Assembly (NCBI GenBank): GCA_027577415.1
Contig: JANBQS010000356.1
Span: 1 to 20,219, forward strand
Direction: 5' to 3'
DNA from: Coemansia sp. RSA 922
Lineage: Eukaryota; Kickxellomycota; Kickxellomycetes; Kickxellales; Kickxellaceae
Length of the DNA: 20,219 nt
Shown here: piece after piece, positions 1 to 7,414 of the stretch
Layout: every line of letters begins with the position of its first letter
Numbering within the stretch: the stretch's first letter is position 1
Made by a program: the position numbers and the translations under genes
The notes under the pieces: model-generated
Seen by the model: only the letters and a program-made list of their open reading frames with translations
The model's database searches: none
Told to the model about the DNA's origin: nothing

Positions 1-3000
1 AACAAACGACCGGTCGATGGGAAGTACAAAAATTCCTCAGTAGTCGTCCACCCCTGGCCCTGAGCAAACGCGCCCTCAATCTGACCGATGTCAATAGCTT
101 TGTTCAAGGACCGACCAACGTCCATGATTATGTCAACACGCAATGTGGAGTGCGCACCGGTAAGCGTATCGAGTTCTACTTCGGCGATGGCGACGCCTTG
201 AGTAAAGTAAAAGTACAGTAGTCCTTCGTTCTTCGCCCAGTTAAAGCCAATATCAGGCGTACAGTAGTGGCCAGCAGCGGTGAGGTTACAACGATCGAGG
301 TATGCGGTTTTAGCAATTTTAGCAAACGACTCGCCCACCATACGCTCGCGGTAAGGCCGCAGACGGTCAGCTAGTTCCTTACAGGCATTGTAGACGGCGA
401 ATCCATTAAGGTCAGACGAGGCTGAGGCAGCGGTTGGCGACGTGTTGGCAGCAGTGTTGGTGGCAGTCTCGCTGATGAAAATCGACTCTAGCGGGAGCTC
501 CAAGGTCTCTGCCGCCACCATAGCCATCTTCGTATGCAGGCCTTGACCCATTTCAGTACCGCCATGAGCAACGAGTACTGAGCCATCCATATACACATGG
601 ACTAAGGCCATGCCTTGGTTAAGGTGTTTGACGCCGAACGAGATACCAAACTTGGTCGGCAGCATAGCCAACCCACGCTTACGATGAGTCGAATGCTTGT
701 TAAACTCGTCGACGGCCAGGCGTCGCTCGTCATACTGAGCTTTGGCCTTGAGCTGATCCCACATCAATGGTACATTCCAGTCGTTAAGCGGCTGCGAGAA
801 CGGAGTGACGTCTCCAGGCTGGTACAAATTGATCTCACGCACAGCCTCGACACTCAGATTTAGGCGGTCTGCTACCTCGCACAACATGGATTCGGAGAGG
901 AACATGCCCTGACACCCGCCGAAACTGCGGAAGGCCGTGTTGGACTGCGTGTTTGTGCGGCAGACACGGCCCACAAAGTCAGTGGCTGGCATACGGTAGC
1001 AGTTGTCGAGATGCGAGACGGCTCGCTCCAGCACGCCAATAGACAGATCGTGCGAGAAGCCGCCGTTAGAGTAAACACGAGCACGCAGGCCCAAGATCCG
1101 ACCCTCCTTCGTCACACCCACTGTCCACGTGCCGTAGAACGGGTGGCGCTGGCCAGAGACCTGCATGTCCTCGTCGCGATCAAGAGCAATACGCACAGAC
1201 CGCCCTGTATGATGAGCGCCGAGCGCAGCAAAGGCAGCAATGAGCACTGACCGGGACTCCTTGCCGCCAAATCCGCCGCCCATGCGCTTGACGCGACATA
1301 CTACGCGACTGGCGGGCACTCCAAGCACCTCGGCAACGACCATTTGCGCCTCGGTGGGGTTCTGCGTAGAAGCAAACACGTCCATCTCGCCGTCCTCTCC
1401 CTTGGGCACGGCGACAGCTCCCATAGTCTCCAAGTAGAAATGCTCTTGCGCGCCGCAATACGACTCGCCCTCCAATACCAGATCGGCAGCGGCCAGTGCT
1501 GCGTCAACATCGCCGTTAATGAGCTGGCGTGTCTCATCGTAGAACGACGACTTTGCTACAGCATCGCGGATCGAAAGCACTGCTGGCAAGTCTTCATAGG
1601 AGACGGAGACTAGGCGTGCGGCATCTTGAGCCAATTTTAGCGTGGTCGCTAGCACCAAGGCCAGCGGCTGTCCGTAGTAGTGCACAGTGTCGATCGGCAG
1701 AATTTCCTCGTCCTTGAAAATATTCCAGTGGTTCTCGCCTGGCACATCCCGCGCCGTCAAAACCCGCACCACGCCCGAAAGAGCCAACGCCGGCTCAGCG
1801 TCGATACTGAGAATGCGGGCATGAGCACGCGTCGACAGAACCAGGCCCACGTGCAACTCGCCTGCTAGAGCCGGCATATCGTCGACATACCGCGCCTCGC
1901 CCGTCACTTGCTTGAGCGCTGCCAAGTGCGCCACGCCCTTTCCGACAATGGCGCGGTCCTCGACGGGCGCGTACTCCTGGCGAGCCTTTGACACCATGCG
2001 CTCCTCGTCGTCCAGCTCATGAGCCAGCAGTGATTCAGCGCAGGCAATACGTAGGGCGCTACAAGAAACGGCCCAGAACTTGAAGAGGAAGCTCGTAGTC
2101 AGCGCCGTACGGTACTCGGCCATGCCGCCTGGGACGGCATAGTCCAGCTGCAGCTCCTGCTGGCATGCGCCTAGTATGCGGTCAAGCACTGAGCGGTCGC
2201 CCCAAGTGCCACCCACCGCCGCCTTAGCCGCTGCATGAGCCAGCACAGTTGTCGGCGCTACGCCACCATAGGCGAAGGCAGCGTCTACTACGCGCTGGTC
2301 CTCGTCGACTCTGACTCTTAGCCCACAAGTGACGATGGCAATGTCGTCGTCCTTGCGCTTGGCTTGCTTGAACGCCCTGATGACTTCGCCCTCGACATTG
2401 AACGGCACAGTCACCGACACCAGCACCTCGCCTTTCAGCATGGCCGTGCGGCGATATCCCAAAAAGAACTCCGACATGGGCACACAACGCTCGCCGCTCG
2501 CAGACGCCAGAGTCAGAGTGGCACCAGCGGCGAGGAACACTGGGTTGAGATCGGAAATGGGAGAGGCAGTGACAATGTTGCCGGCGATGGTCGCTACGTT
2601 GCGGATCTGGTTGCCAGCAAAATAGCGCAAGTTCTCACGCAGTGCCGCCAGGCTCTGAGTCCGCTGCGCCCCGTACTCAGCGCCATATTGGTCCAGTGCC
2701 TGCTCGAACCGCGCCAACGTAATATTGGCTCCGAAAGTAATGCCTGAGGGCGTGTCGCTGATCTGGCGCAGCTCAGGAATATCGTTGACGTAGATCTGAG
2801 TACCAAACTTTGACCGCTTGAGCTTGATCTCTACACCCACCTCGCTGTTACCCGCCACGAGTTTTGCGTCGGGGTATTGCTCCAAAGCGGCAAGCAGTCC
2901 GCTGAGCTTCAGAGGCCGGAGATAGCGCTTGCACCAGGACTGAGGGTCTGCAGACGTGATATCCAATGGGCGCAGCTGAGGCTCAGAGTCACTGGTCGTG

Positions 3001-3893
3001 CGCTTGGCGTAGCGGATCAGGAATGGCGGGAATATCAGATCCTGCGTTGGATCGTAACGCTGGAACTTTGAGATGACTGCTGCCTTGTCTGCTTCCGCCT
3101 GGTTGACAGCTTTGCATTCTGCTACACCGCTGTCGTGCCGCTTTTGCGACTTGCAACACCCGCTGTCAGACTCTAGGCCCTTGCAGCAGCCATTGGTGAT
3201 GGATGTCGGAGCCTTGGTCGGATCATGTACAATAGCCGAGCTGCCATTCGCCACCTCGGCATCTGGGCTCTTTTGCAGCCGACAGCATCCGTCAATACCG
3301 CACCCACCCGTAGTCTTTGGCTCTGTAATATGAGCCGAGCCGTCAGCAGCGACAGTGCCTTGCTTCCACGCCATATCAGCAAAGGTCTTTGCCGCGTCGA
3401 GAATCGGCCTGTACCCAGTACAACGACACAAATTGCCGTCAAAGCACTCCTCGATCTCATGTTCAGTCGGGTTAGGGTTGTTGCGCAACAACGTATACAG
3501 GGACATGACGAATCCAGGAGTACAGAATCCACACTGGGAGCCGTGCAAAAGAGCAATACGCTCTTGCACTGGGTGGGGTCGCGCCGAAGTTCCTAGCCCC
3601 TCCACTGTGATTACATGCTTGCCGTCGACCGTCGCTAGGGGGCATAGGCAGGCGTTGACGGAGGCGTGGATAATACGTGACTCGTCAATGTCGTACCGCG
3701 ATATCATTACTGTACAGGCACCGCACCCGCCCTCGCCGCAACCGAGCTTTGTGCCGGTAAGTCCAGTGCTGCGCAAGTACTGCAAAAGCGTCATATCCAG
3801 GTCTGGCCGGTCCACGACTACGCGCTGTCCGTTAAGGTAGAACAGGATGCTACTCCCATGTAGAGCATCTGAAGAAGAAGAGGAGGGAGACAT
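1..3893 (-). CDS. Xanthine dehydrogenase (purine hydroxylase), 3' end beyond the window
   Basis: Oxidises hypoxanthine to xanthine to uric acid in purine catabolism, passing electrons from molybdopterin through two [2Fe-2S] centres to FAD and NAD. The minus frame is open from the ATG at 3893 to base 1 (1297 codons, no intron). The plant-type ferredoxin domain has C52, C57, C60 and C82. The second Fe-S domain has C121, C124, C156 and C158. The FAD domain (about 315-610) carries TASPISDLNP and DDDIA. The Mo domain starts near 650. By my alignment to bovine XDH, Q844, E879 (in GGFGGKE), R957 and F991 match Q767, E802, R880 and F914. The Glu/Arg pair favours a purine hydroxylase over an aldehyde oxidase. 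About 120 C-terminal residues, including the expected catalytic Glu (bovine E1261), lie outside the window. Oddities: the usually invariant FRGFGGPQ loop reads FRSFGGCQ (989-995), and a Cys-rich linker at 198-260 separates the Fe-S and FAD domains. Confidence 0.96.
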   Translation of the reverse strand, partial: MSPSSSSSDALHGSSILFYLNGQRVVVDRPDLDMTLLQYLRSTGLTGTKLGCGEGGCGACTVMISRYDIDESRIIHASVNACLCPLATVDGKHVITVEGLGTSARPHPVQERIALLHGSQCGFCTPGFVMSLYTLLRNNPNPTEHEIEECFDGNLCRCTGYRPILDAAKTFADMAWKQGTVAADGSAHITEPKTTGGCGIDGCCRLQKSPDAEVANGSSAIVHDPTKAPTSITNGCCKGLESDSGCCKSQKRHDSGVAECKAVNQAEADKAAVISKFQRYDPTQDLIFPPFLIRYAKRTTSDSEPQLRPLDITSADPQSWCKRYLRPLKLSGLLAALEQYPDAKLVAGNSEVGVEIKLKRSKFGTQIYVNDIPELRQISDTPSGITFGANITLARFEQALDQYGAEYGAQRTQSLAALRENLRYFAGNQIRNVATIAGNIVTASPISDLNPVFLAAGATLTLASASGERCVPMSEFFLGYRRTAMLKGEVLVSVTVPFNVEGEVIRAFKQAKRKDDDIAIVTCGLRVRVDEDQRVVDAAFAYGGVAPTTVLAHAAAKAAVGGTWGDRSVLDRILGACQQELQLDYAVPGGMAEYRTALTTSFLFKFWAVSCSALRIACAESLLAHELDDEERMVSKARQEYAPVEDRAIVGKGVAHLAALKQVTGEARYVDDMPALAGELHVGLVLSTRAHARILSIDAEPALALSGVVRVLTARDVPGENHWNIFKDEEILPIDTVHYYGQPLALVLATTLKLAQDAARLVSVSYEDLPAVLSIRDAVAKSSFYDETRQLINGDVDAALAAADLVLEGESYCGAQEHFYLETMGAVAVPKGEDGEMDVFASTQNPTEAQMVVAEVLGVPASRVVCRVKRMGGGFGGKESRSVLIAAFAALGAHHTGRSVRIALDRDEDMQVSGQRHPFYGTWTVGVTKEGRILGLRARVYSNGGFSHDLSIGVLERAVSHLDNCYRMPATDFVGRVCRTNTQSNTAFRSFGGCQGMFLSESMLCEVADRLNLSVEAVREINLYQPGDVTPFSQPLNDWNVPLMWDQLKAKAQYDERRLAVDEFNKHSTHRKRGLAMLPTKFGISFGVKHLNQGMALVHVYMDGSVLVAHGGTEMGQGLHTKMAMVAAETLELPLESIFISETATNTAANTSPTAASASSDLNGFAVYNACKELADRLRPYRERMVGESFAKIAKTAYLDRCNLTAAGHYCTPDIGFNWAKNEGLLYFYFTQGVAIAEVELDTLTGAHSTLRVDIIMDVGRSLNKAIDIGQIEGAFAQGQGWTTTEEFLYFPSTGRL

Positions 3894-3919
3894 GGTAAAG
3901 AATACAATAATAAGGTAGT

Positions 3920-4011
3920 TTATCGAATAAGAGAGAAAAGAGGTGATATGTGGAAGTGTGTGTGGGTTTTTATAAAAGTGAGAAAAGAGATAAGATACTG
4001 ATGAAAGATAA
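3920..4011 (-). promoter_or_regulatory. Xanthine dehydrogenase promoter: three HGATAR sites and a TATA box
   Basis: Three matches to HGATAR, the binding consensus of AreA/Nit2-type GATA factors, lie within 120 bp upstream of the ATG: 3920-3925 (CGATAA read on the minus strand), 3988-3993 (AGATAA) and 4006-4011 (AGATAA). A minus-strand TATAAAAA at 3967-3974 is about 75 bp from the ATG, the spacing seen at other genes here. Nitrogen-controlled GATA regulation of purine catabolism is well established in ascomycetes. Its operation here is inferred from site clustering only. Confidence 0.45.
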
Positions 4012-4089
4012 AAGTGCCCGCGACGGAAGATGCACAAGAAACGCCTCTGTCGTGCATACAAGCCCCACCCACGTGATGAATTATTCAGA

Positions 4090-4122
4090 GTGAGCCGAAC
4101 GGAGCGGCTCGAGTCGGCTCAC
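4090..4122. repeat. Perfect 9-bp inverted repeat GTGAGCCGA...TCGGCTCAC
   Basis: Arms at 4090-4098 and 4114-4122 are exact reverse complements with a 15-base spacer. The spacer contains a further GAGC/GGCTC near-palindrome, so GGCTC-type words occur several times in 33 bp. It lies between two divergent promoters and could be a dimeric transcription-factor site or a hairpin. Function unknown. Confidence 0.6.
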
Positions 4123-4355
4123 TATCTGATTGACCTTTTTTCCTCTTTTGTCGCTAAAGTCCGTGCTTGCATGAGGCATACCCGTGACACAAGTGGCGTA
4201 ATCATGAGTTTTTGGTTCAATGGAGCAAAAAAGTACCCACGCACACTTGCAGAGGGGGGAGAAAAAATACTCGGTTGGCAATCTGGATTTATCAGCCAAT
4301 GCCAGGTGCATAAATCTCCGGTCAGTTTATGCAAAAAAAATGAAAGAGATACGCC

Positions 4356-4365
4356 TATAAAAAAA
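4356..4365 (+). promoter_or_regulatory. TATA box of the small C2HC gene
   Basis: TATAAAAAAA follows CGCC and lies 90 bp before the ATG at 4446. A pyrimidine-rich leader (about 4386-4440) lies between them, as at the other TATA-containing genes in the window. Confidence 0.5.
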
Positions 4366-4445
4366 GGGCTCGACTTTTTAAAAAAATTCTCCTTTCTGCT
4401 CCCTACTTATTTCTTTTCAATTACCCCCTCTTTTTTCTTATTCAA

Positions 4446-4721
4446 ATGGAGTTTATTTCTACTACTTCTAGCTCATACCAGCCGCTTGTCAGCCTTCGCC
4501 GTCGGTCGTCAGTTGCTTCCAGCACATCGTCACTTGGCCCAGACTCTGTGCCCACCTCTCCTATTGATTCAGCTCACAGTATTGCAGCACTCGAGTCGGC
4601 TGTGCGGTATACCTATACCTGCCACAAGTGTGGGTTCGGCACTAACTTGCTTAGCAACTACATGCCACATGCATCCAACCCCTGCGACCAGCCAGTTACT
4701 ATTACTTGGGGCCGCCTATAA
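4446..4721 (+). CDS. Small serine-rich protein with a putative C2HC zinc cluster
   Basis: A 91-residue intronless frame that I do not recognise as a family. The first 50 residues are rich in Ser, Thr and Pro with a basic RRR (18-20), and are probably disordered and phosphorylatable. The C-terminal part has C59-x2-C62-x12-H75-x4-C80, which could bind one zinc ion as a single degenerate finger or ribbon. No signal peptide or membrane segment is visible. Support for a real gene comes from the TATA box 90 bp upstream, the CT-rich leader, the absence of other ATGs just upstream, and an AATAAA-like element near 4785 after the stop. It is divergent from the xanthine dehydrogenase gene. It could be a small nucleic-acid-binding or regulatory protein, but this is not established and the frame could still be spurious. 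Confidence 0.55.
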   Translation: MEFISTTSSSYQPLVSLRRRSSVASSTSSLGPDSVPTSPIDSAHSIAALESAVRYTYTCHKCGFGTNLLSNYMPHASNPCDQPVTITWGRL

Positions 4722-5194
4722 ATTATATAAAAAAATTATTTTTCAAGCTTCTACTGTATTCTACGTCCTTCCTTTCGAAAATTATAAATAAAAAAATAGC
4801 ATCCTGTTCATCATAGACAATTGTTGCGTTGCTGCTGGCATGTGGTGGCGCTGACTACTATTATCCCTATCGCCTCCCCTCCCTCTTTTTTTTCTTGGGA
4901 GCTCTTTCGGCTCCGACAACTCCGGGCTTTGATCAGGCTAAAATTTTGATCCGGATTTGCGTGGATCATATCAAGAGTAATCCTTGATCACCAAATAAAA
5001 ATATTCAACGCGCAAGAGAAAAAAAAAAAAAAAAAAAGATTTTGGCATCAAAAAAAAAAAAGACCTAGAGACCGGCAAGAGTTTTACTTTTTTTTTCCTT
5101 CTTCCTTTTCTCTATATTCTTCATCTCTTCTTTTTTTGTCTCACCTGTTGTATATATCGTTTTTACCTCACTTTGAGATCAACTATAACTAAAA
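4722..5194. other. Intergenic region and promoter of the nucleolin-like gene
   Basis: No gene seen. Holds a cluster of GATC-centred words: TTTGATCAGGC 4928-4938, TTTTGATCCGG 4944-4953, GGATCAT near 4963 and TTGATCA 4984-4990. Long A runs lie at about 5020-5037 and 5050-5060. A long CT-rich leader precedes the ATG at 5195. The TTTGATCAGGC word recurs upstream of the WD40 gene. Confidence 0.5.
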
Positions 5195-6374
5195 ATGGCC
5201 AAGTCTGCTGCTGCTACCCCCTCCAAGGTAAGTTTTCTCTCTAACTAATAGTTTATGATCTCGTGTATTCATACATTATTGATACTAAACAAAGGTGTAT
5301 CGTTTCTTTTTATAAATATAGAAGTCGAAGGAGATCAAGAAGCAAGAGTCCGAGTCTGAGGCTTCTTCTGCCCAAGAGAGCAGCTCTTCCGAGAGCGAGT
5401 CCGAGTCTGGCTCTGACAGCGGATCTGACAGCGAGTCTGACAAGGAGGAGGAGAAGAAGAAGGAGACCGAGTCTGGATCTGATTCCGACTCTAGCTCTGA
5501 CTCTGGATCCGATTCCGAGTCTGAGGCCGAGGCTGAGGTCGATACTGGCAAGCGCAAGGCATCTGACGAGGACTCTGACGCCGACATGGCATCCAACGAC
5601 GAGGAGAGCACCACCGAGGTTGTGGCCAAGAAGCAAAAGACCGATGCCGAGGAGGAGACGACTTTCAGCGTCTTTGTCGGCAACCTTCCCTGGTCTGCGA
5701 CCAACGAGTCTATGGAGGAGGCTTTCGGCTCATACGGCAAGGTGCTCTCTGCACGTATCGCTCTTGACGGTTCCACTGGTCGCTCTCGCGGCTTTGGCTA
5801 CGTTGATTTTGCCGATGCCGAGTCTCGCGACAAGGCCATTAACGGCGGTAGCTTTGACATGGACGGACGTGATGTTCGTGTAGACAAGGCCGAGAAGTCT
5901 TCGTCTTCCAAGCCTGCTCGTGGTGATGCCAATGCTCCCAGCAACTCTACTCCTTCTGCTACTCTGTTCATCGGCAACATGTCGTTCAACACTACCGAGG
6001 ATTCCTTGCGTGAGGCCTTTGCTGAGTGCGGTACCGTCGTCTCGGCTCGTATCCCTACTGACCGCGACACTGGTCGCATGAAGGGCTTTGGCTACATTGA
6101 GTTTGACTCCGTCGAGGCTGCCACTGAGGCTCTAAAGTATAACAACACTGATCTCGATGGCCGTAACATCCGTCTGGACTACTCCACCCCCCGCACTGGT
6201 GGTGGTGAGAGCGGCGGCCGTGGTGGTGGACGCGGTGGTTTCCGTGGTGGTCGTGGTGGAGGTGGTTTCCGTGGCGGCAACGGCGGCGGTCGCGGTGGCC
6301 GTGGTGGTGGATTCCGTGGTGGACGTGGTGGTGGAGGCCGCTTCGGCGACTCTAACAGCCACAGCCGCTACTAA
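5195..6374 (+). CDS. Nucleolin/Nsr1/Gar2-like nucleolar RNA-binding protein
   Basis: Two exons, 5195-5227 and 5322-6374, encode 361 residues. The family works in the nucleolus in pre-rRNA processing and ribosome assembly. Architecture is diagnostic: an acidic N-terminus of Ser/Glu/Asp repeats (about 12-98, with Lys patches resembling CK2 sites and an NLS), RRM1 (about 126-200; RNP2 VFVGNL, RNP1 RGFGYVDF), RRM2 (about 224-299; RNP2 LFIGNM, RNP1 KGFGYIEF), and an RGG/FRGG tail (about 306-353). Length is slightly below yeast Nsr1 (about 414). The tiny 11-codon first exon was chosen because AAG|GTAAGT and TATAG|AAG join in phase 0 and extend the acidic domain. The ATG at 5586 is internal. Codon use is strongly biased, as in highly expressed genes. 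Confidence 0.95.
5228..5321 (+). other. Spliceosomal intron of the nucleolin-like gene
   Basis: A 94-nt phase-0 intron: donor GTAAGT, branch-point candidate TACTAAAC at 5283-5290 (31 nt from the acceptor) and acceptor TATAG. It follows codon 11, a position typical of early introns in fungal ribosome-biogenesis genes. Confidence 0.9.
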
Positions 6375-6550
6375 ACTACATTATTATCCCTTTATATGTG
6401 GACGCTAGAGCGATGCTTCCTTTTTTCAATTTCTTTCTTTCAACAACAAAATCAAAATCAATTATTTTACTATATTTGTTCAACGGAAAAAAAAAAAATT
6501 GCGTTGCTAATGAGATCTCCCAATATAATTGTATTCAGTTCTTTCATGGT

Positions 6551-6970
6551 TTATAAAGGAATATCTAACTGCGGCATGTTGTGTATACACCGGATGTTTT
6601 TGCGTTGGAACCAATCCTTCGCACAATATCCATTACCTCGCCCATTGATAACTTTCCAAAGATCCAACTCTATCTCCATCTCTTTGGTTTTTAGATATGC
6701 CAAATGGATATATTTTCTCTGAGAAAGGGCGGCCATGAACAAAGTATAGGATGCACTGTATCATCTTGGCCCCAGAGTACCAAAATAAAATTGCGACAAA
6801 CCCCACATAAATAGCATCAGTCGTAACAGGTACTTGTCGTATGTATTGCTTTCCAGGTTGCCGTAATCCCAGGTTTCTCTTTCATGTCTGTCGAGCCCCA
6901 AAGGACAGGTGATGTCTGTGACATACTCGACCATATTCTTGACAATGTGAAGCGGCGAAGGAGGTTGCAT
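6551..6970 (-). pseudogene. Possible interrupted small gene (one in-frame TGA)
   Basis: One minus frame is open from upstream of the ATG at 6970 to TAA at 6551 except for a single TGA at 6761-6763. The first part encodes 69 residues (starts MQPPSPLHIVKNMVEY, ends FYFGTLGPR). The second continues in the same frame with a hydrophilic helix-like stretch (KTKEMEIELDLWKVING). In AT-rich DNA about 140 codons with only one stop is unexpected. The sequence has mixed amino-acid composition, and a CT-rich leader precedes the ATG. I found no GT-AG pair that removes the TGA and keeps frame. Either a decayed gene, a short 69-residue gene, or chance; no family recognised. Confidence 0.3.
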
Positions 6971-7203
6971 TATAGCGGGTATAGAATAACAATAGAAAAG
7001 AGAGCATGAGAGAGTAGACCTGATTTTGGCGCTCCTTGAAAATTGGAGCAAGAACAATTTCATATATGATAACCAGATAACTTTAATCAAACTGCGGGCT
7101 AGCTGATAGCCATGTAGACGAAAGATTGAGGCTGTAATGAGGTGACAAGTATTTTATGACATTAACAGCTTAAGCGTCTATATTCTAACCAAAAAAATAT
7201 TTT

Positions 7204-7414
7204 CTATGGGCGTGGCTCCTTCCAGTTGCCAACATGGTCCACTTGACGGCGGCCGAACTTATCCTCCCAATCTCCTACATGATCTACTTGGCGCCGTCCA
7301 AACTTGTCTTCCCAATCGCCGACATGGTCTACTTGACGGCGTGCATGAGTGAGCGGGAGCGGCAGAGGCAATGGCTGCAAAAACAAGAGCAACAAGAGTA
7401 AGCGACGTCTTCAT
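7204..7414 (-). CDS. Putative secreted Kex2-processed repeat-peptide precursor, split over two frames
   Basis: The ATG at 7414 opens a textbook fungal signal peptide (MKTSLTLVALVFAAIASA, then APA). This frame ends at 7259 (51 residues). The +1 frame downstream, ending at TAG 7204, encodes three copies of a unit RR-QVDHVGDWEDKFG; the last is altered (GNWKEPRP) and terminal. Arg-Arg precedes each unit, the layout expected for Kex2 cleavage as in alpha-factor-like pheromones and fungal KEP peptides, and the N-terminal Gln could cyclise. All nine differences between copies 1 and 2 are synonymous in the repeat frame, so that frame has been translated under constraint. It lacks an ATG of its own and is closed by a TGA overlapping the start. 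No plausible intron joins the frames; the only GT...AG of suitable phase is 19 nt. A one-base indel (mutation or assembly error) or programmed frameshifting would connect them. Peptide function unknown. Confidence 0.6.
7216..7341 (-). repeat. Three tandem 45-bp peptide-coding repeats
   Basis: Copies at 7341-7297, 7296-7252 and 7251-7216 (the last shorter and diverged at its end). In the frame starting CGC CGT CAA, copies 1 and 2 differ at nine sites, all third codon positions and all silent. Copy 3 has silent changes plus substitutions of Asp, Glu and Asp in its second half. Confidence 0.95.

Larger units (their letters stand above)
3894..4445. other. Divergent intergenic region, xanthine dehydrogenase / small C2HC protein
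   Basis: No convincing gene. Besides the GATA cluster it holds an E-box CACGTG at 4070-4075 in the context CCCACGTGATG, an inverted repeat at 4090-4122, and the TATA box of the plus-strand gene. An open plus frame from 4030 runs into the 4446 gene in another frame; it contains A-tracts, has no recognisable protein features, and is taken as chance. Confidence 0.6.

Noticed and set aside
2364..2747. Plus-strand frames within 600-3840
   Set aside because: All are antisense to a continuous xanthine dehydrogenase frame with all cofactor motifs.
4030..4791. 253-residue plus-strand frame covering the small C2HC gene
   Set aside because: Contains translated A/T tracts, spans the TATA box and CT-rich leader of the 4446 gene and has no domain; the shorter frame has better promoter spacing.
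5285..5776. Antisense Ser/Glu/Asp-rich frame opposite the nucleolin-like acidic domain
   Set aside because: Mirror image of the repetitive Ser/Glu/Asp codons (TCT/GAG/GAC) of the real gene.
7259..7341. Translation of the repeats in the signal-peptide frame (CRRLG-type repeats) as the true mature product
   Set aside because: In that frame the repeat differences are not at third positions, whereas in the other frame all nine differences between copies 1 and 2 are silent.
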